From contig DUTE01000177.1 in NCBI GenBank assembly GCA_012842235.1, positions 1 through 5,271 on the forward strand: a stretch of 5,271 nucleotides of DNA, read 5' to 3'. Below, in pieces: positions 1 through 5,271 of the stretch. Each line of letters starts with the position of its first letter. Positions within the stretch are counted from its first letter, which is position 1. The notes under the pieces were generated by a model. That model saw only the letters and a program-made list of their open reading frames with translations, searched no databases and was not told the DNA's origin. The DNA is from Bacillota bacterium (GTDB taxonomy: Bacteria > Bacillota > DTU065). Both the position numbers and the translations under genes were made by a program.

Positions 1-43
1 CAGAACTCTTATTGAGAAATTAGGCATTAGACCAATTAAGTAA
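1..43 (+). CDS. rpsO: 30S ribosomal protein S15, C-terminal end only (partial)
   Basis: Only the last 13 codons and the TAA stop are inside the window. Read in the frame starting at base 2 they give [13 protein letters not shown]. This matches the characteristic S15 C-terminus (a tyrosine/arginine-rich helix ending in LIxKLGxR), here with three extra residues, PIK. S15 binds 16S rRNA helices in the central domain of the 30S subunit. The assignment is strengthened by the next gene being pnp, since rpsO-pnp is one of the most conserved bacterial gene pairs. The gene start lies outside the window, so nothing can be said about its promoter or autoregulatory leader. The piece is short, so the call rests on the C-terminal motif plus synteny. 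Confidence 0.85.
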   Translation, partial: RTLIEKLGIRPIK

Positions 44-73
44 AAAAGGGGAGCGGGAGGCCGCTCCTTTTTT
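44..73 (+). terminator. Intrinsic terminator between rpsO and pnp
   Basis: A perfect 7-bp GC-rich stem, GGAGCGG (50-56) with CCGCTCC (61-67), encloses the tetraloop GAGG. Six T residues follow at 68-73. The stem can be extended by two G-U pairs and by A-T pairs between the A run at 44-47 and the T run, so the element has some bidirectional character. It begins immediately after the rpsO stop codon. By analogy with other rpsO-pnp operons it probably attenuates rather than abolishes transcription into pnp; that part is inference. Confidence 0.9.
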
Positions 74-83
74 ATCAGACTAC

Positions 84-90
84 AGGAGGG
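84..90 (+). promoter_or_regulatory. Ribosome binding site of pnp
   Basis: AGGAGGG lies seven bases before the ATG at 97, giving a near-perfect Shine-Dalgarno match. It fixes the pnp start, and the protein begins with the usual PNPase N-terminal region from that codon. Only 23 bases separate the terminator T-tract from the start codon, so there is no room for a complete promoter between them. Confidence 0.85.
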
Positions 91-96
91 AAACAC

Positions 97-2208
97 ATGG
101 AGCGAAAAACCTATACGCTTGATTTAGCAGGACACACCCTCACAGCAGAGTTTGGTGGGTATGCTGCTCAAGCTAACGGAGCTGTGATGTTGCACTATGG
201 TGATACTGTAGTGCTTGTCACTGCATGTATGTCCAAAGAACCAAGGGAAGGTATAGATTTTTTTCCACTTTTGGTAGATTATGAGGAAAAAATGTATGCT
301 GTAGGTAAGATCCCTGGCTCATGGGGGAGAAGAGAAGGCAAGCCAACAGAGGCTGCAGTACTCAATGCACGTGTAATTGACAGAGCATTGAGACCTCTAT
401 TTCCTGAAGGGTTTAGAAACGATGTTCAGATTGTAGCTACAGTCTTATCGGTAGATACAGATTTTGTACCTGAAGTTGCGGCGACAATTGGTGCTTCACT
501 CGCACTTCTTGTCTCTGATATTCCGTTTGATACCCCTATGGCTGGAGTAAGGGTTGGCCTTGTAGATGGCGAGTATATCTTAAACCCCACAGTTAAACAA
601 CAGGAAGATAGTGATCTCTATATCATGGTTTCAGGCACAGAAGAAGCTGTGACCATGGTTGAAGCAGGAGCTAACGAAGTTAGTGAAGAGGAAGCTTTAG
701 AGTCTATTTTATTTGCCCACAAAGAAATTCAACGGATTTGTAAGTGGCAAAGAGCTATCCAGGAGGAGATAGGTAAGCCTAAGCGTGAAGTTGTACTTGC
801 TAAGCCAGATGAAGAGCTAAAAGCCATAGTCTTTAAACATGGTTTTGAGAAGATGAGCAAAGCACTACGTACAATGGAGAAATTAGCAAGACAAGAGGCT
901 GTAGAGGCAGTAAAAGCAGAACTTACCGAACTAATGGCAGCTCAATTAGGTGAAGAAGTTTACTTAGAAAGAGAAGCCGAAATAAGATCTTACATCGATG
1001 AACTAGAAGTTAATGAAGTTCGTCGCATGATCACTGAAGAAAAAATCCGCCCAGATGGACGCGGACTTGATGAGATTAGACCGATTAGGTGTGAGGTCGG
1101 TGTTTTGTCAAGGGTTCACGGGACAGGCATGTTTTTAAGAGGCCAGACTCAAGTGCTTTCTGTTTGTACTCTTGGTTGTCTTAACGATGTCCAACTGCTT
1201 GATGATTTGACTGAAGAAGATAAAAAACGCTATATCCATCACTATAACTTCCCAGGATTTTCTGTAGGCGAAGTGCGTCCTATGAGAAGCCCAGGTAGAA
1301 GAGAGATTGGTCATGGTGCATTAGCAGAGAGAGCTTTGCTTCCAGTTATACCTAAAGAAGAAGAATTCCCTTACACTATTCGTGTAGTCTCTGAGGTATT
1401 AGAGTCAAATGGATCTTCTTCACAGGCGAGTATCTGTGGTAGCTCATTAGCACTTATGGATGCTGGTGTCCCAATTAAAAAGCCAGTAGCAGGTATTGCT
1501 ATGGGGCTTATTCAAGGAGAGAAAGATTTTACCATTCTCACAGATATACAAGGTCTAGAAGATCACTTTGGTGATATGGACTTTAAAGTAGCAGGAACAC
1601 GGGATGGCATTACTGCACTACAGATGGATATTAAAGTTACTGGAGTCGAAAGAGATGTTCTAAGACAGGCTCTGCAACAGGCAAAAGAAGCTCGTCTTTT
1701 CATCCTTGATAAGATGGCTGAAGTTATTGCTGAGCCAAGAAAAGAGTTGTCTCCTTATGCCCCAAGGATGGTAACAATGCAAATCGACCCTGAGAAAATT
1801 CGTGATGTTATCGGTTCTGGCGGCAAAACAATTCGTGCAATTATCGCAGAAACAGGCGTAGAAATTGATATACAAGATGACGGCACAGTATATATCGCCT
1901 CTCTAGATATGGCTGCCGCAGACAAAGCTGTAAAAATAATCGATAACCTAACACGTGATGTTGAAGTTGGAGAAGTCTATGAAGGTACAGTAACTAGGAT
2001 TGCGAAATTTGGTGCTTTTGTAGAGATCCTTCCTGGAAAAGAAGGCTTGGTTCATATCTCCAAGCTAGCTAATGAACGGGTAGGTAAGGTAGAAGATGTT
2101 GTCCAAATAGGTGATAAAATTAAGGTCAAAGTTGTTGAAATTGACCAGCAGGGCAGAATAAATCTCTCACGTAAAGCATTACTAGCACCTGCGGACGAAG
2201 ATAAATAA
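97..2208 (+). CDS. pnp: Polynucleotide phosphorylase (PNPase), complete
   Basis: This is the cytoplasmic 3'-to-5' phosphorolytic exoribonuclease (EC 2.7.7.8), which releases nucleoside diphosphates from RNA and can also add tails. At 703 residues it has the normal family length. Domains in order: RNase PH-like core 1 (about 1-215), helical linker (about 240-315), RNase PH-like core 2 (about 318-545), KH (about 555-615, GSGG loop at 573-576) and S1 (about 625-693). In core 2 the family signature ESNGSSS ends at 442, and D489, D495 and K497 correspond to the E. coli catalytic residues D486, D492 and K494. R401 and R402 sit in the conserved [10 protein letters not shown] phosphate/RNA-binding segment. 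Two small departures from the sequences I recall are FLRG at 346-349 (usually FTRG) and GSWGRREG in core 1. The enzyme should be active and trimeric, as in the family. It follows rpsO and is bracketed by two terminators, so it is probably expressed by readthrough from rpsO or from a promoter further upstream. The next cluster has no obvious functional link to it. Confidence 0.98.
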   Translation: MERKTYTLDLAGHTLTAEFGGYAAQANGAVMLHYGDTVVLVTACMSKEPREGIDFFPLLVDYEEKMYAVGKIPGSWGRREGKPTEAAVLNARVIDRALRPLFPEGFRNDVQIVATVLSVDTDFVPEVAATIGASLALLVSDIPFDTPMAGVRVGLVDGEYILNPTVKQQEDSDLYIMVSGTEEAVTMVEAGANEVSEEEALESILFAHKEIQRICKWQRAIQEEIGKPKREVVLAKPDEELKAIVFKHGFEKMSKALRTMEKLARQEAVEAVKAELTELMAAQLGEEVYLEREAEIRSYIDELEVNEVRRMITEEKIRPDGRGLDEIRPIRCEVGVLSRVHGTGMFLRGQTQVLSVCTLGCLNDVQLLDDLTEEDKKRYIHHYNFPGFSVGEVRPMRSPGRREIGHGALAERALLPVIPKEEEFPYTIRVVSEVLESNGSSSQASICGSSLALMDAGVPIKKPVAGIAMGLIQGEKDFTILTDIQGLEDHFGDMDFKVAGTRDGITALQMDIKVTGVERDVLRQALQQAKEARLFILDKMAEVIAEPRKELSPYAPRMVTMQIDPEKIRDVIGSGGKTIRAIIAETGVEIDIQDDGTVYIASLDMAAADKAVKIIDNLTRDVEVGEVYEGTVTRIAKFGAFVEILPGKEGLVHISKLANERVGKVEDVVQIGDKIKVKVVEIDQQGRINLSRKALLAPADEDK

Positions 2209-2220
2209 GCAATAAGTTCC

Positions 2221-2251
2221 AGGGGCGAGATCACTCTCCCCCCTTTTTTTT
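2221..2251 (+). terminator. Intrinsic terminator after pnp
   Basis: GGGGCGAGA (2222-2230) pairs with TCTCCCCCC (2235-2243) around a TCAC loop. This gives eight G-C/A-T pairs with one internal C-C mismatch (2226 against 2239). A run of eight T residues follows at 2244-2251. It begins 12 bases after the pnp stop and is a textbook rho-independent terminator apart from the single mismatch. It should separate pnp from the downstream cluster. Confidence 0.9.
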
Positions 2252-2271
2252 GATTAGAATTGATCAAAATA

Positions 2272-2292
2272 GGGAGGGAGGGATCTATCTTG
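2272..2292 (+). promoter_or_regulatory. Ribosome binding site deciding the TTG start of the DUF3866 gene
   Basis: A purine-rich triplicated GGGA tract runs from 2272 to 2283. Its last part, GGGAGGG (2276-2282), sits seven bases before the TTG at 2290. The reading frame stays open back to another TTG at 2260, but that codon lies upstream of this Shine-Dalgarno tract and has none of its own. Starting at 2290 also gives an N-terminus (MDIGLIRGIVVEV) that fits the family's first beta strand. Confidence 0.8.
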
Positions 2293-3324
2293 GATATTGG
2301 TCTAATTCGAGGAATAGTTGTCGAAGTAGATACTAGGTCTGATGAAAACGATAAGGTTAGTGGGGGCAAAATGACAAAGATTAAGGTGGAAACAGCAAAA
2401 GGGTTAAGAGATGCCCTTTGTTATGTAAATCTTTTAGGCCAAGTAAAAATAGGGGATGAAGTGGTCTTAAATACTACTGCTCTCGATTTAGAACTTGGCA
2501 GCGGAGGCTTTGATTTTGTCCTTGTTAATCTTAATAACCTACCGCAAGAATTAAAGGGTAGAGGCCATATAATGAAGTTGAGATATACACCATTGCAGCT
2601 TAAAGTTTTTTCTGGAGAAGAAAAAGAATCAATACTTGAATCAATAAAAACGCCAGTTATTCTCAGTGAACTTCATAGCATGTTACTTCCAGCTGTTTTT
2701 GGTGTTTACTCTCAAGACCCAAGATTAAAGGTGGGGTATATAATGACAGACGGCGGTGCCCTGCCTATTGACTACAGCAAAGCAGTGGATTTTATCAAAC
2801 AAAGTGGTTACGATTTTTCTACCTTTACTGCAGGTCATGCATTTGGCGGCGATAATGAAGCTGTTAATATCTATAGTGCTTTAGCACTTGCTGCCAAAGA
2901 TTGTGACGTAATTATTATGGGTATGGGTCCTGGTGTGGTCGGCACAAACAGTATCTATGGTACTACAGCAATTGAAGTAGGTATGGGTATAAATGCAGTT
3001 TTTTCCTTAGGAGGAAGAGCTATAGTGATACCAAGAATAATGATACAAGACAGACGTAAAAGACATCAAGGTCTTAGTCATCACACAATAACGTCATTAA
3101 AGAAAATCGCTCTAAGCGAAGCAGAGGTAGTGTTTGTCAATCCTAAATGGCAATCGTTAGATCTTAGCCCTCACAAAATAGTGATAGAAAGGGCACCATA
3201 TTTAGATTATGCCGCTTTGCCTCTTAAGACAATGGGTAGAGGCTTTAGCGAAGAAACAGAGTTTTTTCTTACAGCAGCAGCCGCAGGATCTTTTGCAGTC
3301 AAATGTTATAAAGAGATAGGTTGA
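2290..3324 (+). CDS. DUF3866 family protein, function unknown
   Basis: With the TTG start the protein has 344 residues, and I recognise it as a member of the uncharacterised DUF3866 family. No biochemical function is known to me. The N-terminal part (about 1-90) looks like beta-rich sequence ending in NTTALDLELGSGG. Then come the conserved blocks MKLRYTP (95-101), MTDGGALP (152-159), TAGHAFGGD (180-188) and MGMGPGVVGT (210-219), followed by RHQGLSHH (258-265). The glycine-rich loops and conserved His/Asp positions (H183, D188, H259, H264, H265) would suit ligand or metal binding, but that is only inference. There is no signal peptide or membrane segment, so it is probably cytoplasmic. It opens a cluster with the endonuclease Q-like gene (28-nt gap), spoIIM and probable xerD. 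From memory, DUF3866 genes recur beside such genes in spore formers, which hints at a shared role in DNA maintenance or sporulation. The TTG start may lower its translation, although the Shine-Dalgarno tract is strong. Confidence 0.88.
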   Translation: MDIGLIRGIVVEVDTRSDENDKVSGGKMTKIKVETAKGLRDALCYVNLLGQVKIGDEVVLNTTALDLELGSGGFDFVLVNLNNLPQELKGRGHIMKLRYTPLQLKVFSGEEKESILESIKTPVILSELHSMLLPAVFGVYSQDPRLKVGYIMTDGGALPIDYSKAVDFIKQSGYDFSTFTAGHAFGGDNEAVNIYSALALAAKDCDVIIMGMGPGVVGTNSIYGTTAIEVGMGINAVFSLGGRAIVIPRIMIQDRRKRHQGLSHHTITSLKKIALSEAEVVFVNPKWQSLDLSPHKIVIERAPYLDYAALPLKTMGRGFSEETEFFLTAAAAGSFAVKCYKEIG

Positions 3325-3338
3325 TACTAAGAAACATC

Positions 3339-3345
3339 AAAGGAG
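3339..3345 (+). promoter_or_regulatory. Ribosome binding site of the endonuclease Q-like gene
   Basis: AAAGGAG lies seven bases before the ATG at 3353. It is within the 28-nt gap after the DUF3866 stop codon, a spacing that suits cotranscription with independent translation initiation. Confidence 0.75.
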
Positions 3346-3352
3346 CGATTAG

Positions 3353-4477
3353 ATGATTTGTTATGCTGATTTTCATGTACATATAGGTATGGCTTTAGAT
3401 CGTTTTGTAAAAATAACTGCTTCAAGAAGGCTCACTGTAACAAATGCCATTAAAGTAGCCAAAGAGATCAAAGGGGTTGATATTCTTGGCATTGTCGATT
3501 GTGGATCAAAGGTTGTGCTTAATGAACTTCTAAAACTAGTAGAAGATGGACAACTAAAAGAGTTAGCTGGAGGTGGGCTAATCTGCCAAAACGGCCTCCT
3601 TTTACTTTTAGGATGGGAAATAGAGATCGATGATGTTCATTATCTATGTTATCTTCCAACAATTGACTCTCTTAGAGAACTTACAAAAATACTTTGGCCA
3701 AGGACAAAAAACATTGAGCTTAGCACCCAAAGATTTACTATTGCTGTAGATGAATTAAGAGGAATTGTTGAAAATTTAGGGGGAATCTTTTTTCCAGCTC
3801 ATGCCTTTACTCCGCATAAAGGATTTTATGGCAAAGCTGTTGATTCATTATATGAAAAATTCTCCAAGCCTTTTTTAAGTATAGAGCTAGGTCTTTCTAG
3901 TTCAACAGAGATGGTCTGGGGGATTAAAGAACTTAAAGATACTGTTTTTCTATCAAATTCAGATGCTCATTCCTTAGAAAAAATTGCTAGAGAATACAAC
4001 GAAATCTTTGTTGAAGAATTAAGTTTCAGGGGGGTTGTCAAGGCATTAGAAGAAGGAAGTATAATTGGCAACTATGGTCTTGACCCAAGGCTTGGTAAAT
4101 ATTATGAAACTGCATGTATAGACTGTGGAGCGGTCTATTTAGGAGAAAACAGGTGCAAGTGTGGTGGCTATTTTGTTAAAGGTGTTAGACCCCGTCTAGT
4201 AGAACTAGAGGGTTTTATCGCTACTAAAGATACAAAAAGGCCACCTTATATAAAACAGATACCCCTAGAGTTTTTACCTAAAATTGGTCCTAAAACAATA
4301 CAAAAACTCCACCGCCTTGGTACAGAGCTTGAAGTCTTAAATAGCTCGACTTTTGAGGAGATTCAGGCTGTAGCAGGCGAAAAAGTAGCGGAAACTATTT
4401 TACAAGCAAGAGATCACCGGTTTTCTATCTCTGTTGGTGGAGCAGGTTACTACGGTAGAGTAAGAAGTAACTATTGA
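3353..4477 (+). CDS. Endonuclease Q-like PHP-domain protein (TIGR00375 type)
   Basis: This 374-residue protein matches the endonuclease Q/TIGR00375 family. Characterised members cut DNA 5' of deaminated bases (uracil, hypoxanthine, xanthine) and abasic sites. The PHP metallo-hydrolase domain (about 1-245) shows a DFHVH metal motif at D6/H8/H10, GWEIE at 87-91 (E89 a likely ligand), PAHAF with H150, and SDAH with D204/H206. A four-cysteine zinc site follows (C255, C258, C268, C270), then a helix-hairpin-helix region from about 305 to 350 (LPKIGPKTIQKL) likely to bind DNA. The order PHP, zinc site, HhH and the total length fit the family. One oddity: where archaeal EndoQ has a GDFTH-type motif, this protein has VDCGS at 48-52, so one expected histidine ligand is missing. 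I recall similar replacements in other Firmicute members, so this may be a subfamily trait rather than decay. The likely role is initiating repair of deaminated DNA, plausibly useful during dormancy and outgrowth; activity here is inferred, not shown. Confidence 0.88.
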   Translation: MICYADFHVHIGMALDRFVKITASRRLTVTNAIKVAKEIKGVDILGIVDCGSKVVLNELLKLVEDGQLKELAGGGLICQNGLLLLLGWEIEIDDVHYLCYLPTIDSLRELTKILWPRTKNIELSTQRFTIAVDELRGIVENLGGIFFPAHAFTPHKGFYGKAVDSLYEKFSKPFLSIELGLSSSTEMVWGIKELKDTVFLSNSDAHSLEKIAREYNEIFVEELSFRGVVKALEEGSIIGNYGLDPRLGKYYETACIDCGAVYLGENRCKCGGYFVKGVRPRLVELEGFIATKDTKRPPYIKQIPLEFLPKIGPKTIQKLHRLGTELEVLNSSTFEEIQAVAGEKVAETILQARDHRFSISVGGAGYYGRVRSNY

Positions 4478-4529
4478 AGATCAGATATTTATAATGCTAG
4501 AGCATGTGTGTAAAGAGGGAATGATGGGC

Positions 4530-4543
4530 TTTGCCTAAGCAAA
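4530..4543 (+). repeat. Short perfect hairpin TTTGC-CTAA-GCAAA in the spoIIM leader
   Basis: TTTGC (4530-4534) and GCAAA (4539-4543) form a perfect 5-bp stem with a CTAA loop. On its own this is weak. It matters because its 3' half is also the left arm of a larger alternative stem (4534-4546 with 4570-4582), so the two cannot form together. No T-tract follows, so it is not an intrinsic terminator. Confidence 0.5.
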
Positions 4544-4582
4544 CTAGTCTAAACTACACCTAGAGAGCATAGTTTGTCTAGG
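4534..4582 (+). repeat. Alternative long-range stem in the spoIIM leader (stem B)
   Basis: CCTAAGCAAACTA (4534-4546) can pair with TAGTTTGTCTAGG (4570-4582). There are 11 Watson-Crick pairs, one G-U pair (4539-4577) and one A-C mismatch (4538-4578), around a 23-nt loop. Its right arm overlaps the loop and right arm of the stronger hairpin at 4551-4590, so the two are mutually exclusive. It would occlude only the first bases of the spoIIM Shine-Dalgarno tract. Whether it forms in RNA is unproven. Confidence 0.5.
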
Positions 4583-4590
4583 GGTGGTTT
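4551..4590 (+). promoter_or_regulatory. 14-bp hairpin burying the spoIIM Shine-Dalgarno sequence (stem A)
   Basis: AAACTACACCTAGA (4551-4564) pairs with TCTAGGGGTGGTTT (4577-4590). There are 12 Watson-Crick pairs, one G-U pair (4555-4586) and one A-G mismatch (4558-4583), around a 12-nt loop (4565-4576). The right arm contains the whole purine tract AGGGGTGG (4580-4587) that serves as the spoIIM ribosome binding site, and the stem ends two bases before the ATG at 4592. If it forms in the transcript, spoIIM translation would be blocked until the helix is opened. As DNA, the same dyad could be an operator. The sequence shows the pairing; the regulatory role is inference. Confidence 0.6.
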
Positions 4591-4591
4591 T

Positions 4592-5218
4592 ATGAGCGCT
4601 AAAAGCCGATCTAAAGGCAGAGAATCTCTTTGGCCTTATTTCCTTGTGGCACTTATGTTGTTTATTGGTATAGGATTTGGTGTTATGGCTACAAAAGTAC
4701 TTCAAAGAGAACAACGTATTGAACTTACAGCATATCTTGAAAGTTACTTTAATTTTGTTGGCCAAGGTGATGCCATACAAAGAGCAAGCTCATCTTTGTT
4801 AAAAGAAGCACTTAATCTAAATCTGTTAAAAACTGTTTTACCGATGCTTTTTGCCTCCCTGTCTTTAGTGGGAGTGCCTCTTATTGCTGTGGTTGCTTTT
4901 TTAAGAGGGTTTATTGTTGGCTTTGGCGGAGCTTTTTTAATCCGTGAGATGCAATGGAAAGGTAGTCTTGTTTTTTTAGCAGGCCTTTTGCCACAAAATA
5001 TTTTTTTAATTCCTGGTCTTATTATTTTTGGTGGAGCTGCTGTGATATTTTCGGGAAATATTATTAGTATTTTGATAGGGGCAAAACGACAACCCTTAAA
5101 AAAAGACGTACAAGAATTTTTTGGCCGCTCTGCTGTAGGTCTTTTAGTAATTCTTTTAGGTTGCTTTATGGAAGCATATGTGACTCCCGGCTTTTTACGG
5201 CTTTTGGTTAGATTTTGA
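4592..5218 (+). CDS. spoIIM: Stage II sporulation protein M (SpoIIM), engulfment
   Basis: SpoIIM is an integral membrane protein made in the mother cell. In Bacillus it anchors the SpoIID-SpoIIP peptidoglycan-degrading machine at the septum to drive engulfment of the forespore. From the ATG at 4592 this copy has 208 residues, close to the usual 210 or so. Hydrophobic segments are visible at about 14-34, 81-103, 104-118, 124-163 (probably two passes) and 180-200, consistent with the five or so passes of the family. The conserved blocks LLPQN (132-136) and EAYVTP (194-199) are typical. The N-terminus is basic (KSRSKGR), as expected for a cytoplasmic end. The frame is open back to a TTG at 4574, but only the ATG is preceded by a purine-rich Shine-Dalgarno tract (AGGGGTGG, 4580-4587). 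The gene follows the endonuclease Q-like gene after 114 nt and is followed 13 nt later by probable xerD, the order seen in many spore formers. In Bacillus it is under sigma-E; I see no convincing sigma-E promoter here. Confidence 0.93.
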   Translation: MSAKSRSKGRESLWPYFLVALMLFIGIGFGVMATKVLQREQRIELTAYLESYFNFVGQGDAIQRASSSLLKEALNLNLLKTVLPMLFASLSLVGVPLIAVVAFLRGFIVGFGGAFLIREMQWKGSLVFLAGLLPQNIFLIPGLIIFGGAAVIFSGNIISILIGAKRQPLKKDVQEFFGRSAVGLLVILLGCFMEAYVTPGFLRLLVRF

Positions 5219-5222
5219 AAGC

Positions 5223-5228
5223 GGTGAG
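5223..5228 (+). promoter_or_regulatory. Ribosome binding site of the probable xerD gene
   Basis: GGTGAG lies three bases before the ATG at 5232. It matches the GGTGA part of the full anti-Shine-Dalgarno complement, so its register is equivalent to a normally spaced AGGAGG. The GTG at 5224 inside it meets a stop after five codons, which leaves ATG 5232 as the start. Confidence 0.6.
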
Positions 5229-5231
5229 AAT

Positions 5232-5271
5232 ATGTGGTTAAAAGCTATAGAAGACTATTTAAGCTATCTAG
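5232..5271 (+). CDS. xerD: Probable tyrosine recombinase XerD, N-terminal 13 codons (partial)
   Basis: Only 13 codons are in the window (MWLKAIEDYLSYL), running off the right edge. The helix AIEDYLSYL resembles the start of the SAM-like N-terminal DNA-binding domain of Xer recombinases, which begins with an (F/I)xDYLxYL-type helix. The position directly after spoIIM, 13 nt from its stop, is the usual place for xerD in Firmicutes (in Bacillus with fur in between). XerD acts with a partner recombinase at dif to resolve chromosome dimers. The catalytic domain is outside the window, so the call depends on context and a short motif. Confidence 0.6.
   Translation, partial: MWLKAIEDYLSYL

Noticed and set aside
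12..41. Possible pnp promoter inside rpsO: TTGAGA at 12-17 with TTAAGT at 36-41
   Set aside because: The -10 candidate matches only three of six positions and lacks the critical second A. It lies within coding sequence and upstream of the terminator.
1660..1875. Reverse-strand open frame of 71 codons opposite pnp
   Set aside because: It has no recognisable domain and lies entirely antisense to the conserved core 2/KH coding sequence, so it is a shadow frame.
2135..2162. Promoter-like TTGAAA (2135-2140), 16-base spacer, AATAAA (2157-2162) at the end of pnp
   Set aside because: It is in conserved S1-domain coding sequence, the -10 matches four of six positions, and any transcript would meet the terminator at 2221-2251.
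2260..2289. Longer DUF3866 start at TTG 2260, adding ten residues
   Set aside because: The extra codons are the translated Shine-Dalgarno tract, and no ribosome binding site precedes 2260.
2052..2369. Reverse-strand open frame of 105 codons spanning the end of pnp, the terminator and the start of DUF3866
   Set aside because: It runs across two real genes and a terminator, its protein is low-complexity Ser/Thr/Ile-rich, and it resembles no family I know.
4485..4510. Possible spoIIM promoter: a perfect TATAAT at 4490-4495, or a sigma-E-like pair ATATT (4485-4489) and CATGTGTG (4503-4510)
   Set aside because: TATAAT has no -35-like hexamer 16-18 bases upstream and no extended -10 TG. The sigma-E pair matches the -10 consensus at only three or so positions and the spacer is about 13 bases. 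AT-rich sequence produces such matches by chance.
4574..4591. Longer SpoIIM start at TTG 4574, adding six residues
   Set aside because: The extra codons cover the Shine-Dalgarno tract of the ATG at 4592, and nothing purine-rich is correctly spaced before 4574.
4551..4591. Stem A read as an intrinsic terminator (hairpin followed by TTTT at 4588-4591)
   Set aside because: The T residues belong to the stem, the stem base is A-T rich, the loop is large, and the spoIIM ATG follows immediately. Sequestration of the ribosome binding site explains the placement better.
4544..4780. Reverse-strand open frame of 78 codons opposite the spoIIM start
   Set aside because: It overlaps the well-supported spoIIM coding sequence and leader and has no recognisable domain, so it is a shadow frame.

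Overview
This looks like chromosomal DNA of a low-GC, endospore-forming Firmicute, most likely an anaerobic clostridial-type lineage. The base composition is AT-rich by eye, there are strong AGGAGG-type ribosome binding sites and intrinsic terminators, and a sporulation gene (spoIIM) is present. The DUF3866 / endonuclease Q-type PHP / spoIIM / xerD gene neighbourhood also fits that group. This placement is an inference from gene content; I cannot name a genus.

Layout. All genes are on the + strand. (1) Positions 1-43 hold the last 13 codons of rpsO (ribosomal protein S15), followed by an intrinsic terminator. (2) Positions 97-2208 hold a complete pnp (polynucleotide phosphorylase) with both RNase PH domains, KH and S1, closed by a second intrinsic terminator. 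(3) From 2290 a second cluster begins: a DUF3866 protein (TTG start), an endonuclease Q/TIGR00375-like PHP protein, spoIIM (engulfment membrane protein), and at the right edge the first 13 codons of what is probably xerD.

How the genes fit together. rpsO-pnp is the classic translation/RNA-turnover pair, with a hairpin between the genes as in many bacteria. The downstream cluster mixes a probable deaminated-base repair nuclease, an uncharacterised conserved protein, a sporulation membrane protein and a chromosome-dimer-resolution recombinase. The short gaps (28 nt and 13 nt) suggest cotranscription of most of it. The exception is the 114-nt gap before spoIIM. It contains several mutually exclusive inverted repeats, and the strongest sequesters the spoIIM Shine-Dalgarno sequence. 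This is the most unexplained structure in the window and the best lead for a second look.

I do not see a mobile element, CRISPR array, tRNA/rRNA gene or defence system. No gene-free stretch exceeds about 115 bases. Most of the window is ordinary, well-conserved housekeeping sequence. The open points are the spoIIM leader, the function of the DUF3866 protein, the divergent PHP active site, and how the downstream cluster is transcribed when the only visible element ahead of it is a terminator.
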